This document shows positions 7,732 to 18,800 of a DNA stretch of 50,200 nucleotides, piece by piece; within the stretch, counting starts at the first letter, position 1, and each line of letters opens with the position of its first letter. Position numbers and translations under genes: made by a program. The notes below the pieces were generated by a model. It worked only from the letters and a program-made list of their open reading frames with translations, ran no database searches and was not told the DNA's origin. This DNA is from an uncultured Clostridia bacterium (GTDB taxonomy: Bacteria > Bacillota > Clostridia > Christensenellales > CAG-314): positions 1 through 50,200 of the forward strand of contig CANQJK010000004.1 in assembly GCA_947624235.1 (NCBI GenBank), given 5' to 3'.

Positions 7732-8967
7732 ATGAAATACGATGTTGTTGTTATTGGCGGAGGCCCTGCGGGTTTGGCGTCTGCCGTCAAGGCTTGGCAG
7801 GGCGGAGCAAGCGTCTTGCTGATAGAGCGCGAGGCAAAGCTCGGAGGAATACTAAAACAGTGCATACACGACGGTTTCGGCGTTGTGCGCTTCGGCGAAA
7901 AGCTTTCGGGGCCGGAATATGCCGACCGATTTGTCAGGGCGCTAAAAGAAACAAATGTACAAGTAAGTCTGTTAAGCTTTGTTACTCGTATTATTAAACA
8001 GGACAATATGTACGTCATCACCTATGTGTGCAAAGAGGGCGTTCAAACGGTGCAGTGCGACAGGATAATTCTCGCAACGGGCTGTCGCGAGCGCACGAGG
8101 AACGGGATATTTATTAACGGCGACAGATGCGCAGGCGTCTACACCGCAGGTTCCGCTCAAAATCTCGTCAATATGTTAGGCGTCATGCCGGGCAAAAGAG
8201 TGGTGATATTAGGCTCGGGAGACATCGGGCTTATCATGGCGCGCAGGCTTACGTTGGAGGGCGCCAAGGTTGTGGGAGTGTACGAAGCAAAGCCTACTCC
8301 CAGCGGACTTACGCGCAACATACACCAGTGTCTCAAAGACTTCGATATCCCCATGTATTTGTCCTCAACGGTTACCCGAGTGTTCGGCAAAACGCGCCTT
8401 GAAAGGGTGGAAATATGCAAGGTGGACGAGCATATGCGTCCCATTGCGGGCACGGAGGAAATAGTTGAAGCGGACTGCTTGGTGCTTGCGGTGGGGTTGA
8501 TACCCGAAAACGAGATCGCTCGCGATTTGAACGTGCCCATCGACGGCAAAACAAAAGGCGCCATTGTGGACCAAAACTGTCAGACGCTTGTTGACGGCGT
8601 TTATGCTTGCGGAAACGCACTCCATGTCAACGATTTGGTGGACTATGTGTCCGAAAGCGGAGAAACCGCGGGCGCTTCGGCGGTAAAAAATCACAAGCGC
8701 GATTTGAGAGAGATAAAAACCGTTGGCAAATTGCTCTACGCCGTTCCGCAACGGTTGGATGTAAACAGCGACGTTGACGGGGTGATAATGTATTTCCGCG
8801 CAAGCGAAGAATTGTCCGATCAGCGCATCACCGTCCGCGCCGACGGCGAAACGGTTTTCACAAAGGTTTACGGCAAGCTTTTGCCTCCCGAGATGGAGCG
8901 CATATCGGTAGATTTCTCCAAGGCGAAAAGCCTCGGCGAGATAACCGTAACATTGGAGGACAAATAG
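7732..8967 (+). CDS. NAD(P)/FAD-dependent oxidoreductase subunit of anaerobic G3P dehydrogenase
   Basis: A 411-residue two-dinucleotide-binding flavoprotein. The N-terminal FAD motif is VVVIGGGPAGLASAVKA (residues 4-20). The internal NAD(P) motif is VVILGSGDIGLIMARRL (about 156-172), and VDGVYACGNALHVNDLV near residue 290-306 is the second FAD contact. GGILKQCIHDGFG near residue 40 is characteristic of members that sit beside the GlpA-like protein and DUF1667. ATG 7732 begins two nt after the upstream stop; an in-frame extension to 7348 would overlap the dehydrogenase completely. It probably passes electrons from the GlpA-like subunit to NAD(P)+ or another acceptor; the acceptor is not evident. 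Confidence 0.88.
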   Translation: MKYDVVVIGGGPAGLASAVKAWQGGASVLLIEREAKLGGILKQCIHDGFGVVRFGEKLSGPEYADRFVRALKETNVQVSLLSFVTRIIKQDNMYVITYVCKEGVQTVQCDRIILATGCRERTRNGIFINGDRCAGVYTAGSAQNLVNMLGVMPGKRVVILGSGDIGLIMARRLTLEGAKVVGVYEAKPTPSGLTRNIHQCLKDFDIPMYLSSTVTRVFGKTRLERVEICKVDEHMRPIAGTEEIVEADCLVLAVGLIPENEIARDLNVPIDGKTKGAIVDQNCQTLVDGVYACGNALHVNDLVDYVSESGETAGASAVKNHKRDLREIKTVGKLLYAVPQRLDVNSDVDGVIMYFRASEELSDQRITVRADGETVFTKVYGKLLPPEMERISVDFSKAKSLGEITVTLEDK

Positions 8968-8968
8968 T

Positions 8969-9328
8969 ATGCAAATGGTATGTATCGTGTGCCCTAACGG
9001 GTGCAGGCTCAACGTCGAGCAAACGGAAGAGGGAATAGTCGTTTCGGGACAGCGTTGCAAGCGGGGCGAAGCGTTTGCGATAGGCGAACTTACCGATCCC
9101 AAGCGGAGCGTCACCAGTTCCGTCAGGACCACCGTCAAGGGCTATCCCGTTGTGTCCGTCAAAACGGACGGGGAAATTCCCAAAAGCAAGATATTCGAAC
9201 TTATGGATATGTTAAAAAATGTTACGCTACACGAACCTTTGCCTATCGGCTCGGTGGTGATAGGCAATTTGTTCGGCACGGGCGTCAACGTGATCACAAC
9301 TACGCAAATGGAGGAAACAGATGAGTAA
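8969..9328 (+). CDS. DUF1667 family protein (small Cys-rich subunit of G3P dehydrogenase cluster)
   Basis: A 119-residue protein of the DUF1667/COG3862 type. The N-terminus has a Cys cluster, MVCIVCPNGC (C5, C8, C12), and a fourth Cys in GQRCKRGE (about residue 31), which could bind a metal or iron-sulfur centre. Members of this family are encoded almost always next to the two flavoproteins found just upstream, and are taken as a third subunit. It starts one nt after the previous stop, and its own stop overlaps the start of the kinase gene, so expression is tightly coupled. Confidence 0.9.
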   Translation: MQMVCIVCPNGCRLNVEQTEEGIVVSGQRCKRGEAFAIGELTDPKRSVTSSVRTTVKGYPVVSVKTDGEIPKSKIFELMDMLKNVTLHEPLPIGSVVIGNLFGTGVNVITTTQMEETDE

Positions 9329-10850
9329 TGTTTTGGTAATCGATGTCGGCACGCAAAGCATGCGAGGCATCATATTCGACGAAAAAGGCAATTTGTTGCA
9401 CAAGGAGCAGGTAAAATATGTGCCCTATATATCCAAGGAAAACGGCTATATGGAGCAAACAATGGATATGTTTTGGGGCGTTTTTTGCGATATCACCCGC
9501 AAGATGACCGAGCAACGTTCCGATTTGATGAAAGACGTGATAGCAATGAGCGTGGACACCTTCCGCGACACGGCTGTGTTGTTGGACGAGCACAACAACG
9601 TACTGCGCGATCTGATTTTGTGGAGCGACCAGCGCGTGGCGGACGTTTCGGAGCCTCTCCCCAAAAAGAACGGCGCTATTTTCAAGTTGGTGGGAATAAC
9701 GCGTACCGTCAACGCCATACGTAGCAAGGTAAAGACGCGGTGGATAAAGCAACACGAACCGGAGTTGTGGGCAAAAGTGCACAAAGTGGTGCATATATCG
9801 GCGTATATCAACTACCTGCTCACAGGCAATTTGGTGGACAGTTACGCCTCCACGATAGGGCATTTCCCCTTCGATCACAAGCGCAAGCGCTATCTGAAAG
9901 AAAGCGACCTTGTTTTTCCCGTTTACGACCTTCCCCTCAAATACATGGTGCCCGTTTGCGCCCCCGGCGATTGCCTCGGCACCGTAACGGAGGAGTGTTC
10001 AAAACTTACGGGCTTGCCTGTTGGGCTTAAAGTAATTGCGACAGGATCGGACAAGGGTTGCGAAACTTTGGGCGTGGGGTGTGTGGACGCCAACGTTGCC
10101 AGCGTAAGTTTCGGCACAACAAGCACGGTGCAGTTCTCCACAAAGAAATATTTCGAACCCGAGCCGTTTATGCCCGCATATCCGTCCGTACTCAAAGAGT
10201 ACTACAATCCCGAGGTGCAAATTTTCCGCGGTTATTGGATGATAAGTTGGTTCAAACAAAACTTTGCACGACATCTGGAAAAACGCGCCGAGCAATTGGG
10301 CAAAAGCGTAGAAGAGATCATGAACGAGGAAATAGAAGCCATTCCCCCGGGAAGCGACGGACTTATCCTTCAACCCTTCTGGCAGGCGGGCTTGACCACT
10401 CCCGAAGCGCGCGGATCGATAATAGGTTTCAGTGATTACCACACTCGCGCACACGTCTACCGCGCAATAATCGAGGGAATAGATTTTGCTTTGAGAGAAG
10501 GCTTGGAGCGTATGGAAAAGCGCGGAAAGCAAAAGATAGACTACATAGCCGTTTCGGGCGGAGGATCGCAAAGCGACCTTATTTGTCAGATCGCGGCAAA
10601 CATTTTCAACAAGCCCGTCAAGCGCGTGCAAACCTACGAAACCAGCGGGTTGGGGGCGGCAATCGTAACTTTTACGGCGTGCGGAACGTATGCCGACGAG
10701 CACGAAGCGATAACAAATATGGTGCACTACACAGACACCTTCGAACCCGAGCCGACGGCTGTCACCACCTACGATCACATTTACCGCAACATTTATCTCA
10801 AATTGTACGCCAAACTGCAAAGTTTCTACAAATATCTCGAAAAGGAGTAA
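9321..10850 (+). CDS. FGGY-family carbohydrate kinase (glycerol-kinase-like by context)
   Basis: A 509-residue member of the FGGY sugar kinase family: phosphate-binding VIDVGTQSMRGIIFDEKG (residues 5-22), second motif SFGTTSTVQFS (about 262-272) and C-terminal nucleotide motif VSGGGSQSDLICQ (about 413-425). FGGY kinases phosphorylate glycerol, xylulose, gluconate and related polyols. The neighbours point to glycerol to G3P, but the sequence is not a textbook GlpK, so the substrate stays open. It overlaps the DUF1667 gene by eight nt and is followed six nt later by the AGPS-like gene. Such coupling suggests stoichiometric production with the dehydrogenase. Confidence 0.8.
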   Translation: MSNVLVIDVGTQSMRGIIFDEKGNLLHKEQVKYVPYISKENGYMEQTMDMFWGVFCDITRKMTEQRSDLMKDVIAMSVDTFRDTAVLLDEHNNVLRDLILWSDQRVADVSEPLPKKNGAIFKLVGITRTVNAIRSKVKTRWIKQHEPELWAKVHKVVHISAYINYLLTGNLVDSYASTIGHFPFDHKRKRYLKESDLVFPVYDLPLKYMVPVCAPGDCLGTVTEECSKLTGLPVGLKVIATGSDKGCETLGVGCVDANVASVSFGTTSTVQFSTKKYFEPEPFMPAYPSVLKEYYNPEVQIFRGYWMISWFKQNFARHLEKRAEQLGKSVEEIMNEEIEAIPPGSDGLILQPFWQAGLTTPEARGSIIGFSDYHTRAHVYRAIIEGIDFALREGLERMEKRGKQKIDYIAVSGGGSQSDLICQIAANIFNKPVKRVQTYETSGLGAAIVTFTACGTYADEHEAITNMVHYTDTFEPEPTAVTTYDHIYRNIYLKLYAKLQSFYKYLEKE

Positions 10851-10856
10851 CGCGAC

Positions 10857-12602
10857 ATGAGTAAACCCTACAAAGATTTCGAACCAAAATGGTATCTCGA
10901 CGAACCGCCCAAGGGGAGTTACCGTTCCATTTTCAAATGGGGCGATCCCAAATTCAACAAGACTCCCAAGGAAGCGCTGTACAAGATGATGAAGGAGACG
11001 TTCCACTTGACGGACGACGACTTCGGTCACTATTCCGAACCGCTGGGGTTGGAACAGGTAAAGTTGGATAAGCCCTGTTCGTTAAGCGAGGAATTGTTGG
11101 AAGAATTGCGCCTCATTGTGGGAAACGACAACGTTTCAACCGACGACTACGACCGTTTATCCGTTGCTTACGGCAAAACGATGTTCGATCTGTTGCGCTT
11201 GCGCGAACATATTGCCGATAACGTTCCCGACGTCGTTGTTTATCCCGAAAACAAAGAACATGTGGAAAAATTGGTGGCTTTTTGCACAAAGCACAAAATT
11301 CCGCTGTACGTCTATGGCGGAGGCTCCTCCGTAACTCGTGGCGTGGAGCCTATCTGCGGAGGGATATCCCTCGATATGCGCCGTCATTTCAACAAGGTGG
11401 TGTCCTTTAACGATATCGACCAGACCATCACCGTGGAAGCAGGCATGAGCGGTCCCAAGTTGGAGCAAATTTTGCGTGACGCACCCAACGCGCTCAAAGA
11501 GTACGGCGCTTCTCGCGCATACACATGCGGGCACTTTCCGCAGTCCTTCGAGTACAGTTCGGTGGGCGGATGGACGGTCACTCGCGGAGCGGGACAAAAC
11601 AGCACCTACTACGGCAAGATAGAGGACATCGTCATTGCGCAGGAGTACGCTACTCCCACGGGCACCGTCAAAACAGAGGTGTATCCCGCACGCGCCACAG
11701 GCCCCGATATCAACCAGATAATGATGGGGAGCGAAGGCACTTTCGGCGTGCTTACTCACGTCACCCTCAAAGTGTTCCGTTGGATGCCACAAAATCACTT
11801 CAAATTTTCCTTCATGTTCAAGGATTGGCACACCGCAATGGCTTGCGCTCGCGAAATAATGCAATGCGAGTGCGGACGTCCCAGCGTGTTTCGTCTGTCC
11901 GATCCCGAGGAAACGGATATCACCATGCGCATGTACGGCGTGGATGAAAGCCCGCTAAACGGCATAATGGACCGTTTGGGTTACAAAGCGGGGAAGCGTT
12001 GTCTGTTTCTCGGCTTTACCGACGGCGAAAAGGGCTTTTGCAAAAACGTAGCCAAAAACGTCAAACGCCTTTGCAAAAAGTATCACGCCATGAGCCTAAC
12101 GGGCGCGGTAACATCCGCTTGGGAAAAAGGACGTTTCAACGATCCCTATTTGCGCGACACGATGCAGGATTTCGGCGTGATGACGGACACGTTGGAGTGC
12201 TCGGTGCGGTGGAGCCAGATGGAAGAAGTTCATCAAATGGTGCGCGACTACTGTCACAGCAGACCGAACACGATTTGCATGACGCACATGTCACATTGCT
12301 ACCCCCAGGGTGCCAATTTGTACTTTATTTTCATCGCCCGCATGACGCAACTGGACGAATTTGTCAACTATTGGAGCGGTATCCTCGACCATATCCAAAA
12401 GAGCGGTGCGGCGATCAGCCATCACCACGGCATCGGCAAGTTTTTCGCGCCTTGGTTGGAAGGGCAGATCGGTAGCAGACAAATGGAGGTTTTCAAAACT
12501 TTGAAGAACCACTTCGATCCCGACAATTTGATGAATCCCGGCGGAACGCTCGGTTTGGACCTCGCCGAAGAGGACAAAAAGTTCCTTCGCCCCAAGTGGT
12601 GA
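10857..12602 (+). CDS. FAD-binding oxidase, alkyl-DHAP synthase (AGPS)-like
   Basis: A 581-residue flavoprotein of the FAD_binding_4 / FAD-oxidase_C type. It has the PCMH-type FAD site PLYVYGGGSSVTRG (about 147-160) and SSVGGWTVTRGAGQNSTYYG (about 228-247), close to the AGPS pattern 'S-x-GGW-x-ATRASG...YG-x-IED'. The triple-His motif SHHHGIGKFFAPWL (about 520-533) is the AGPS active-site signature. AGPS exchanges the acyl chain of acyl-DHAP for a fatty alcohol, the committed step of ether lipid synthesis. Being last in an operon that makes DHAP from glycerol supports a link to DHAP chemistry. A different 2-hydroxyacid or glycerol-derivative oxidase is possible. A strong terminator follows. 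Confidence 0.8.
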   Translation: MSKPYKDFEPKWYLDEPPKGSYRSIFKWGDPKFNKTPKEALYKMMKETFHLTDDDFGHYSEPLGLEQVKLDKPCSLSEELLEELRLIVGNDNVSTDDYDRLSVAYGKTMFDLLRLREHIADNVPDVVVYPENKEHVEKLVAFCTKHKIPLYVYGGGSSVTRGVEPICGGISLDMRRHFNKVVSFNDIDQTITVEAGMSGPKLEQILRDAPNALKEYGASRAYTCGHFPQSFEYSSVGGWTVTRGAGQNSTYYGKIEDIVIAQEYATPTGTVKTEVYPARATGPDINQIMMGSEGTFGVLTHVTLKVFRWMPQNHFKFSFMFKDWHTAMACAREIMQCECGRPSVFRLSDPEETDITMRMYGVDESPLNGIMDRLGYKAGKRCLFLGFTDGEKGFCKNVAKNVKRLCKKYHAMSLTGAVTSAWEKGRFNDPYLRDTMQDFGVMTDTLECSVRWSQMEEVHQMVRDYCHSRPNTICMTHMSHCYPQGANLYFIFIARMTQLDEFVNYWSGILDHIQKSGAAISHHHGIGKFFAPWLEGQIGSRQMEVFKTLKNHFDPDNLMNPGGTLGLDLAEEDKKFLRPKW

Positions 12603-12640
12603 TCCATTAAAGAAATAATTCAGAAAACACCTGTTTTTTG

Positions 12641-12669
12641 CCGTCCCAATCGGTTTGGGACGGTTTTTT
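12641..12669 (+). terminator. Rho-independent terminator of glycerol-3-phosphate operon
   Basis: CCGTCCCAA (12641-12649) pairs with TTGGGACGG (12655-12663) around a 5-nt loop and is followed by a run of T, 38 nt after the AGPS-like stop codon. Confidence 0.9.
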
Positions 12670-12744
12670 TGCGCAAATTTCTTACAGAATAATAACAGAA
12701 TATCGTTTTTTCTTAAATAAAACTTGAAACCACGTCGAAATTTG

Positions 12745-12775
12745 TTGACAAGTGGGGGGGGGTATAAGGTATTAT
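12745..12775 (+). promoter_or_regulatory. Promoter of giant lipoprotein with G9 tract in the spacer
   Basis: A consensus -35 TTGACA (12745-12750) is separated from a -10 TATTAT (12770-12775) by 19 nt. The spacer contains nine consecutive G (12754-12762). Loss of two G would give the optimal 17-nt spacing, so tract slippage is predicted to tune transcription. A TATAAT at 12779-12784 lacks a -35 at the right distance. A good AAAGGAG site precedes the ATG at 12812. Confidence 0.6.
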
Positions 12776-12811
12776 AGATATAATATACTAACAGTAAGAA
12801 AGGAGCAGATT

Positions 12812-15800
12812 ATGAAAAAAATCCGTTCTAATAAAATACTTTTGATTTTGACTTTGGCGTTTGTCTTGTCTTTGACAACGGCGCTGTTGTTTGCCTGCGC
12901 ACCGCACATCGTGGAAGAAAAGCGCACGGTAACCTTTATGAACGGCGACGTGGTGTACGCACAGCAAGAAGTCAAGTTGGGCGAGAAGTATTCATTCCCC
13001 TCTGTCAACCCCACGCGGGAACAGCCCGACGACGAACACCTGATGGAATTTGTCGGTTGGACGCTGGATCCCAACTACTACGAATATCGTAGCGAGATCC
13101 TGACCGAACCGGATTTTGTCGTGGCAAACTTGACTATTTACGCGGCGTTTCGCACTGTTGCGATAAGCGACACTCCCGGCAAGGGAGAGGATCTCAGCTA
13201 CAACGTTGAGTTCCGCATGCCACGCGGAGAGGACTTCGGAGAATTGTCGGGCACGACGCTTACGGAGTTTTCGCAGGAAGTCAAGCGTTACGGCAACGCC
13301 GTCGTGCCCACCGACGAGGATATGCCCCAAATCAAGGGCTATCACTTCACGGGAGAGTGGGTAGGCGGTACGTTGCAAGATATTCGCGGTAACAGGCGCG
13401 TAACTGCCGTCTACGAAAAGAACACCTACAATTACGTTTGGCACTACCTCGGTGAGACTTCTACACGCGAGGTGCTCTTCCGCGACGCCGTCGATTTGAC
13501 GGAACAGCCGACGGTGGAAGACGCATTTGTATTTGACGGTTGGTACACCGACAGTGAGTTTCAAACAAAAGCCTCGTTGACGGAGATACCCGACGGCGAT
13601 GTGGAGTTGTACGCCAAGTATCACATAGATTTCAGCACGGTCACCGTCGCCAAGGAAGGCACGATGGTGTACGGCGACAGCGAAAACAACTTGTTCGTTA
13701 CCGGTCTGAAAGAGTGCGAGGGGCTGGAATACACCTTTGAGTGGAAGTTGAACGATCAATCGTTCGAAAAGTCCGCCGTGCGCAATCACTATGTAAAAGA
13801 GGCGGGCGATTACGTTGTTTCGGTGCGCATATACGCCGACTACAAAGATGGCACGCTTTTGGATAGCGCCGACGCCAAAACAGAGCAAGGCTCGACGCAA
13901 TTTGTATATACATTGGACAAGGCAACATTGAATGCCGTCGTCACCCTTTCCGCAAGTTCGGTAGAATACGGAAGCGAGGCTCCCGTTGCCGATATCGTTT
14001 ACAGCGGATTTGTGTTTGGCGAAACCGCTCAGGAAGTGGGAGTGGGACAAGCCTTCGTTTATATGCAAGGGGACGCGGAAGTTTCCGCTCAAAAACTCCA
14101 TGCGGGCACCTATCGCGTGGAAACAATTCCCACCGTGCTTCAAAACTACAAATTTGCAACGATCGATGCGCCTGTGTTCACCGTCACCGCCAAGGATCTG
14201 ACGGTAAGCGCAAAAGTCACCGTGCAAAATTACACCTACGGCGACGGCTTTGCCTACGATGTTACGTTTGACGGGTTCGTCGAGGAGTACGGCGACAACG
14301 TCGATGTTCTCGGTGAGCATTGGTTTACGTTGGACGGCGCAGGCAAGTATGTGGGCGGAGAGCTTTTCCATGCGGGAGACCACGCCGTACAGCTTTGCGG
14401 TTACGCCTCCGACGACTACAATGTGCTTTTGCCCGAAGAGATCGAATTTACTGTTGCAAAACGCCATGCAGAAGCCACCCTTTTTGCCGAGGGCGGAATT
14501 TACGGCGTTATTCCGCAAATAACCTACGCTTTCGACAACGTGCTAAAACAGGACGAAGAGCGTTTTGTTCCCACCTATACATATAGGCGCGCAAACAACC
14601 CCTACACGGCGATCAACAACCGATTTGTAGTGGGCGACTACACGGTCGACGCGACCTTTGCGGAAAACGGTTTTGACGATTACGAACCCCTTGTCGTCAC
14701 GGGCGACGCTTTTACCATTGTCAAAAAGCAACTCAAAGTAAGCGTATCCGTACAAGACAGCTACACCTACGGCGACAAAGTAAATCCCTCGCCCGTTTAC
14801 GAGCAGGCTTTTGAATTCGGCGAAAGCCAAAACACCGAAGGGCTTGTCAAGGGAAATATTTCTTACAGATTTTTCGATTCTCGTAAACAGTCGTACACGC
14901 GCAACACCTACGTTGTGGATACCTACACCATAGAGGCATTCGGCATATCTTCGGATAACTACGAATTCGTTTTTGAGCAGGGAACGTTTTCCGTTACCAA
15001 AAAGTCGCTTGTTTTGACTGTTAGCCTTGTTTCCGATACTGTCAAGTACGGCGAAACGGACAAGATCGTCGGCAACATATCCTACAACGGGTTTGTGGAG
15101 GGCGAATCGGCAAGTAGCGTGTTCGGCAAAAATTTGCCGACGGTTTACTACACCGACGCCGAAGGTCAAACCACAAGCGTATTCCATGCGGGCACTTATA
15201 CCGCCACCACGACGGCAGATCCCCAAAACTATGCGGTAACGGTGGTGACTGCCACGCTGAACGTTGTCAAACGCTCGCTGTTTGTGGGAATAACGCTCAA
15301 TTACCAAACAGTCGTTTACGGCAATAAACCAAGCTCTACTATCGTCTACCGCAAGGACGGCTTTGACGGATTTGTGCCCGGCGAACAAACGTTGTACACA
15401 TCTCAGGCTTATGTGCTGTACAGCGGAGAACAGAGTTACACGCAAAACGCACTTGTTCAAAGCGCGACCAAAATGTCTGTGGGCAACTATACGCTTTCAG
15501 TACAAGGTATAGACGAAACAATTACAAAAGACTACGAAGTCACCTACCAACATCAAACGGACGCATTGCAATTTTCCGTTACGCCCGCGCAACTCACCGT
15601 TACCGTCAAGTCGGATAGCGCCGAGTACATTTACGGCGAAACGCCTCGTTTTGACATAACTATCAAAGGGTTTGCCTACGACGAAAACGCTCAGACGCTT
15701 TTCGGAGAAAAAGCCAATACTATTGTTTACATGAGCGACGGCAAACAGGTGCAAGTGGGCAAATATATAAACGTCGGTAGCTACACGGCGACGCTCAACG

Positions 15801-18800
15801 GAATTGAAAACTCCAACTACACGGTGGAAATGCACAATTCCGAATTTCGCGTTGACAAAAAGGAATTGAAACTTCAACTGTCCGTAGCTAACTTTGTTTA
15901 CGGAGGCGCTCCCTCTTTGCAATTGAGCTACAACGGCTTTGTCGAGGGCGAAAACACCGACATTCTTGAAGGTAGTGCGGTGTACAGTTACAAATGGAAC
16001 CGCAACGCGGGAGAGGAAAAACAGTCCTATTCGCCCGAAAACTACAAACTGTTCCAAGCGGGATCCTACACGGTATCCGTCGGCGGTTTTTCAAGCGACA
16101 ACTACAACGTTGTTGAGGCAAGCGACGATTTCACCGTTTCCAAGCGCAACTTCACCGTTACGGTGACGGCAAAGAGCATCGCTTACGGAGACGCACCCGA
16201 CTACGGTTATACTACTACCGTGTTGGAGGACGACAAGGAAAGTTTCGATTTCCGTTACGTTCTCACCTTCACACGCACGTCGCAAAATTACCAAACATAT
16301 GACGTGTCGGCATACCCCTACTATCAGGCGGGCAACTATCGCGTAAACATAAGCTACACTCTCAACCCCAACTACAACGAATATGCGGTGCAATTCAAAG
16401 CCTTCACGGTAAGCAAAAAAACGCTCACCGTGGGCGTAAGCGGAGTGGACGCTTCCTATGTGTACGGAGAAAAAATAACGCCTCATTTGACGTTTGACGG
16501 CTGGGTAGCGGGAGAAAGCGAACAGAGCAAGGATATTTTCACCGCCCGTCCCGCAAACGAGTTTACCTACAACAGAAACAAAAACTCGCTCGGCGTTTTC
16601 GATGTGGGCAACTACACCGTTTCGGCAACTCGCGGTTACACAACGCTCAACTACAATGTGGTATCAGCACAGCCAACGTCTTTCAACGTTACGCCCAAGG
16701 CGCTCAAAATAGGCGTCACCGTGCAGGATATCATCTACGGTGCAACGCCCGCTCCCAAACTTGTGTACGAAGGTCTGCTCAAAGGGGACGAGGGCAGTTT
16801 GGACGTTAGCGGTGTAACATATACCTACGAAGGCAACCTTGTAGACGGTGTGTTCCACGCAGGCGAGTATCAAGCAAGCGTAAGCGGAATAACCTCTCGC
16901 AACTACACCGTGACTTTCGGCGAAAAGGTGCAGTTCAGCGTGGGCAAAAAGGACCTTGCATTCAACGTGACGATCGTCCGCAACTCCATCACATACGGCG
17001 AATATCTCGTGGTGGAAACAAGCTACAACGGGTTCGTTCTCGGCGACGGCATAAGCGCGCTGAACGGAGCGCTTGTAATAAGCGTTGACGGCGACGCGTT
17101 CGACCAAAAGGCGTTGTATCACGGCGGAGAACACAACGTAACGTTGTCGGGCTATTCTTCCGACGACTACACGATAAGTTACGGTAGCGTAACGTTTACG
17201 GTAAACAAAAAAGTTCTCACCCACACCCTTCGCTACGAAAAGAGCATCGAATACGGCACGGAATACACTCCGTCTGTAACATTCGATGGCTTTGTCGAGG
17301 GCGAAAGCGTTCAAAACATAGGAAAGGTCGAGTTCTCCTACGGCGACAGCGCAAAGAGCGCCGGCGGTTTTTGGCGCGTTGGTACGCACAGCGTGTCCGT
17401 AGAAGGTTTGTATTCCGAGGACTACGAAATTCCCGAAATAAAATTCAGTTTCGAAGTGACTCCGCGCACGGTCACTATTCAATTCAACAATGTGTGGAAA
17501 ACCTACGCAGACGATATCGACGGCTTTACCTGGTACACTCTCGGAGGAGATGAAATACTCAACGACGGCGCCGAATTGCGTTTCGAAACGTCCGTTACGA
17601 GAAACAGCGTTCGCTACGACAAAGGAAGTGCTCCGTTCTACGACGCAGGTAACTACGTTGTCACGGTGAGTTATGTTATCAACCCCGACTATACGGTAAA
17701 ACAAGGAGAAACGGTGCTTCAAGGCAGTGTTTCCAACACGTTTACCATACAAAAACGAACAATAAACGCCAACATGCTGGACCAAACGGTCACTTTTGCA
17801 AATTGTGAAGCGTGGAAGGGCAATGTTTCCGTCAGAGATCCGCAAAACAAATTGAACGGCAAATTGGTAATAAAGGGCGACATCGTGCTCAAAGACGCGC
17901 AACACGCCGACGTTACCACTTACAGCGACACGTCCATAGGCGATCACTTTGTATGGAAGAACGGCGAATATACTATATCCTATAATGATAGTGATATAAC
18001 AGACAATATTATATTGTCCTACAATTTGAGGCTTGCGATCACTTCTGCATTTTTGCCGAAACTTCCTTCAAGCGAGGATATGCACTTTGTATATGACAAA
18101 ACGGCGCACCGCTTTGAAGTGACGGCAACTGCGGACGGCATAGATCAAAGCGAGATATCGGTAGAATACAGTATCGGCAACAAGGACAACTATTCTGCCC
18201 CCGTACCCGAATTTTCCGATGCGGGCACCTACACGGTGTACTACAAGATCAGTGCAAAAGAACACCCGAGTCTCACGGCGGACGAGGGCGAGTTCGTCGT
18301 TACGATCGACAAAAAGGAAGTCCAAGTGCCCGACGTCAAAGGAACGGTGTACAACGCTACGTTGCAAAAAGCAGATGTTGTCGGCACCGACGAGTACGAA
18401 GTAAGCGAAAACAACGGCGGTACAAACGCAGACAGCTACAACGTCGTATTCAAGTTGATAAATGTTGACAACTACAAATGGATGGGCGAAGAGGACGGAC
18501 AAGCCACCGTTACGCGTCAATTTGTAATTGCAAAGGCAACCCTGACTCGTCCGAGCGCTACCGCTGGACAAAACCTTGTCTACAACGGAACGGAGCAGGA
18601 GTATCTTATCGACCTCAAAGGGCAGGATGCAAAACTGTTCGATATTGTTGGCAACAAGCAAAAGGATGCGGACGATTACAGCGTGACGATAACGCTTCAC
18701 GACGAAGCAAACTACAAGTGGGCAAGCGGTGCAGAAAAGGACGCGATCACATTGTCCTATTCCATTGCAAAGGCAACGCTTACTCTCGGCAAACAAGGCG

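Noticed and set aside
12992-14518. Minus-strand frame of 508 codons opposite the start of the giant gene
   Set aside because: Same type of shadow; no domain or start signal, while the opposite strand shows InlB-type and MBG repeats.
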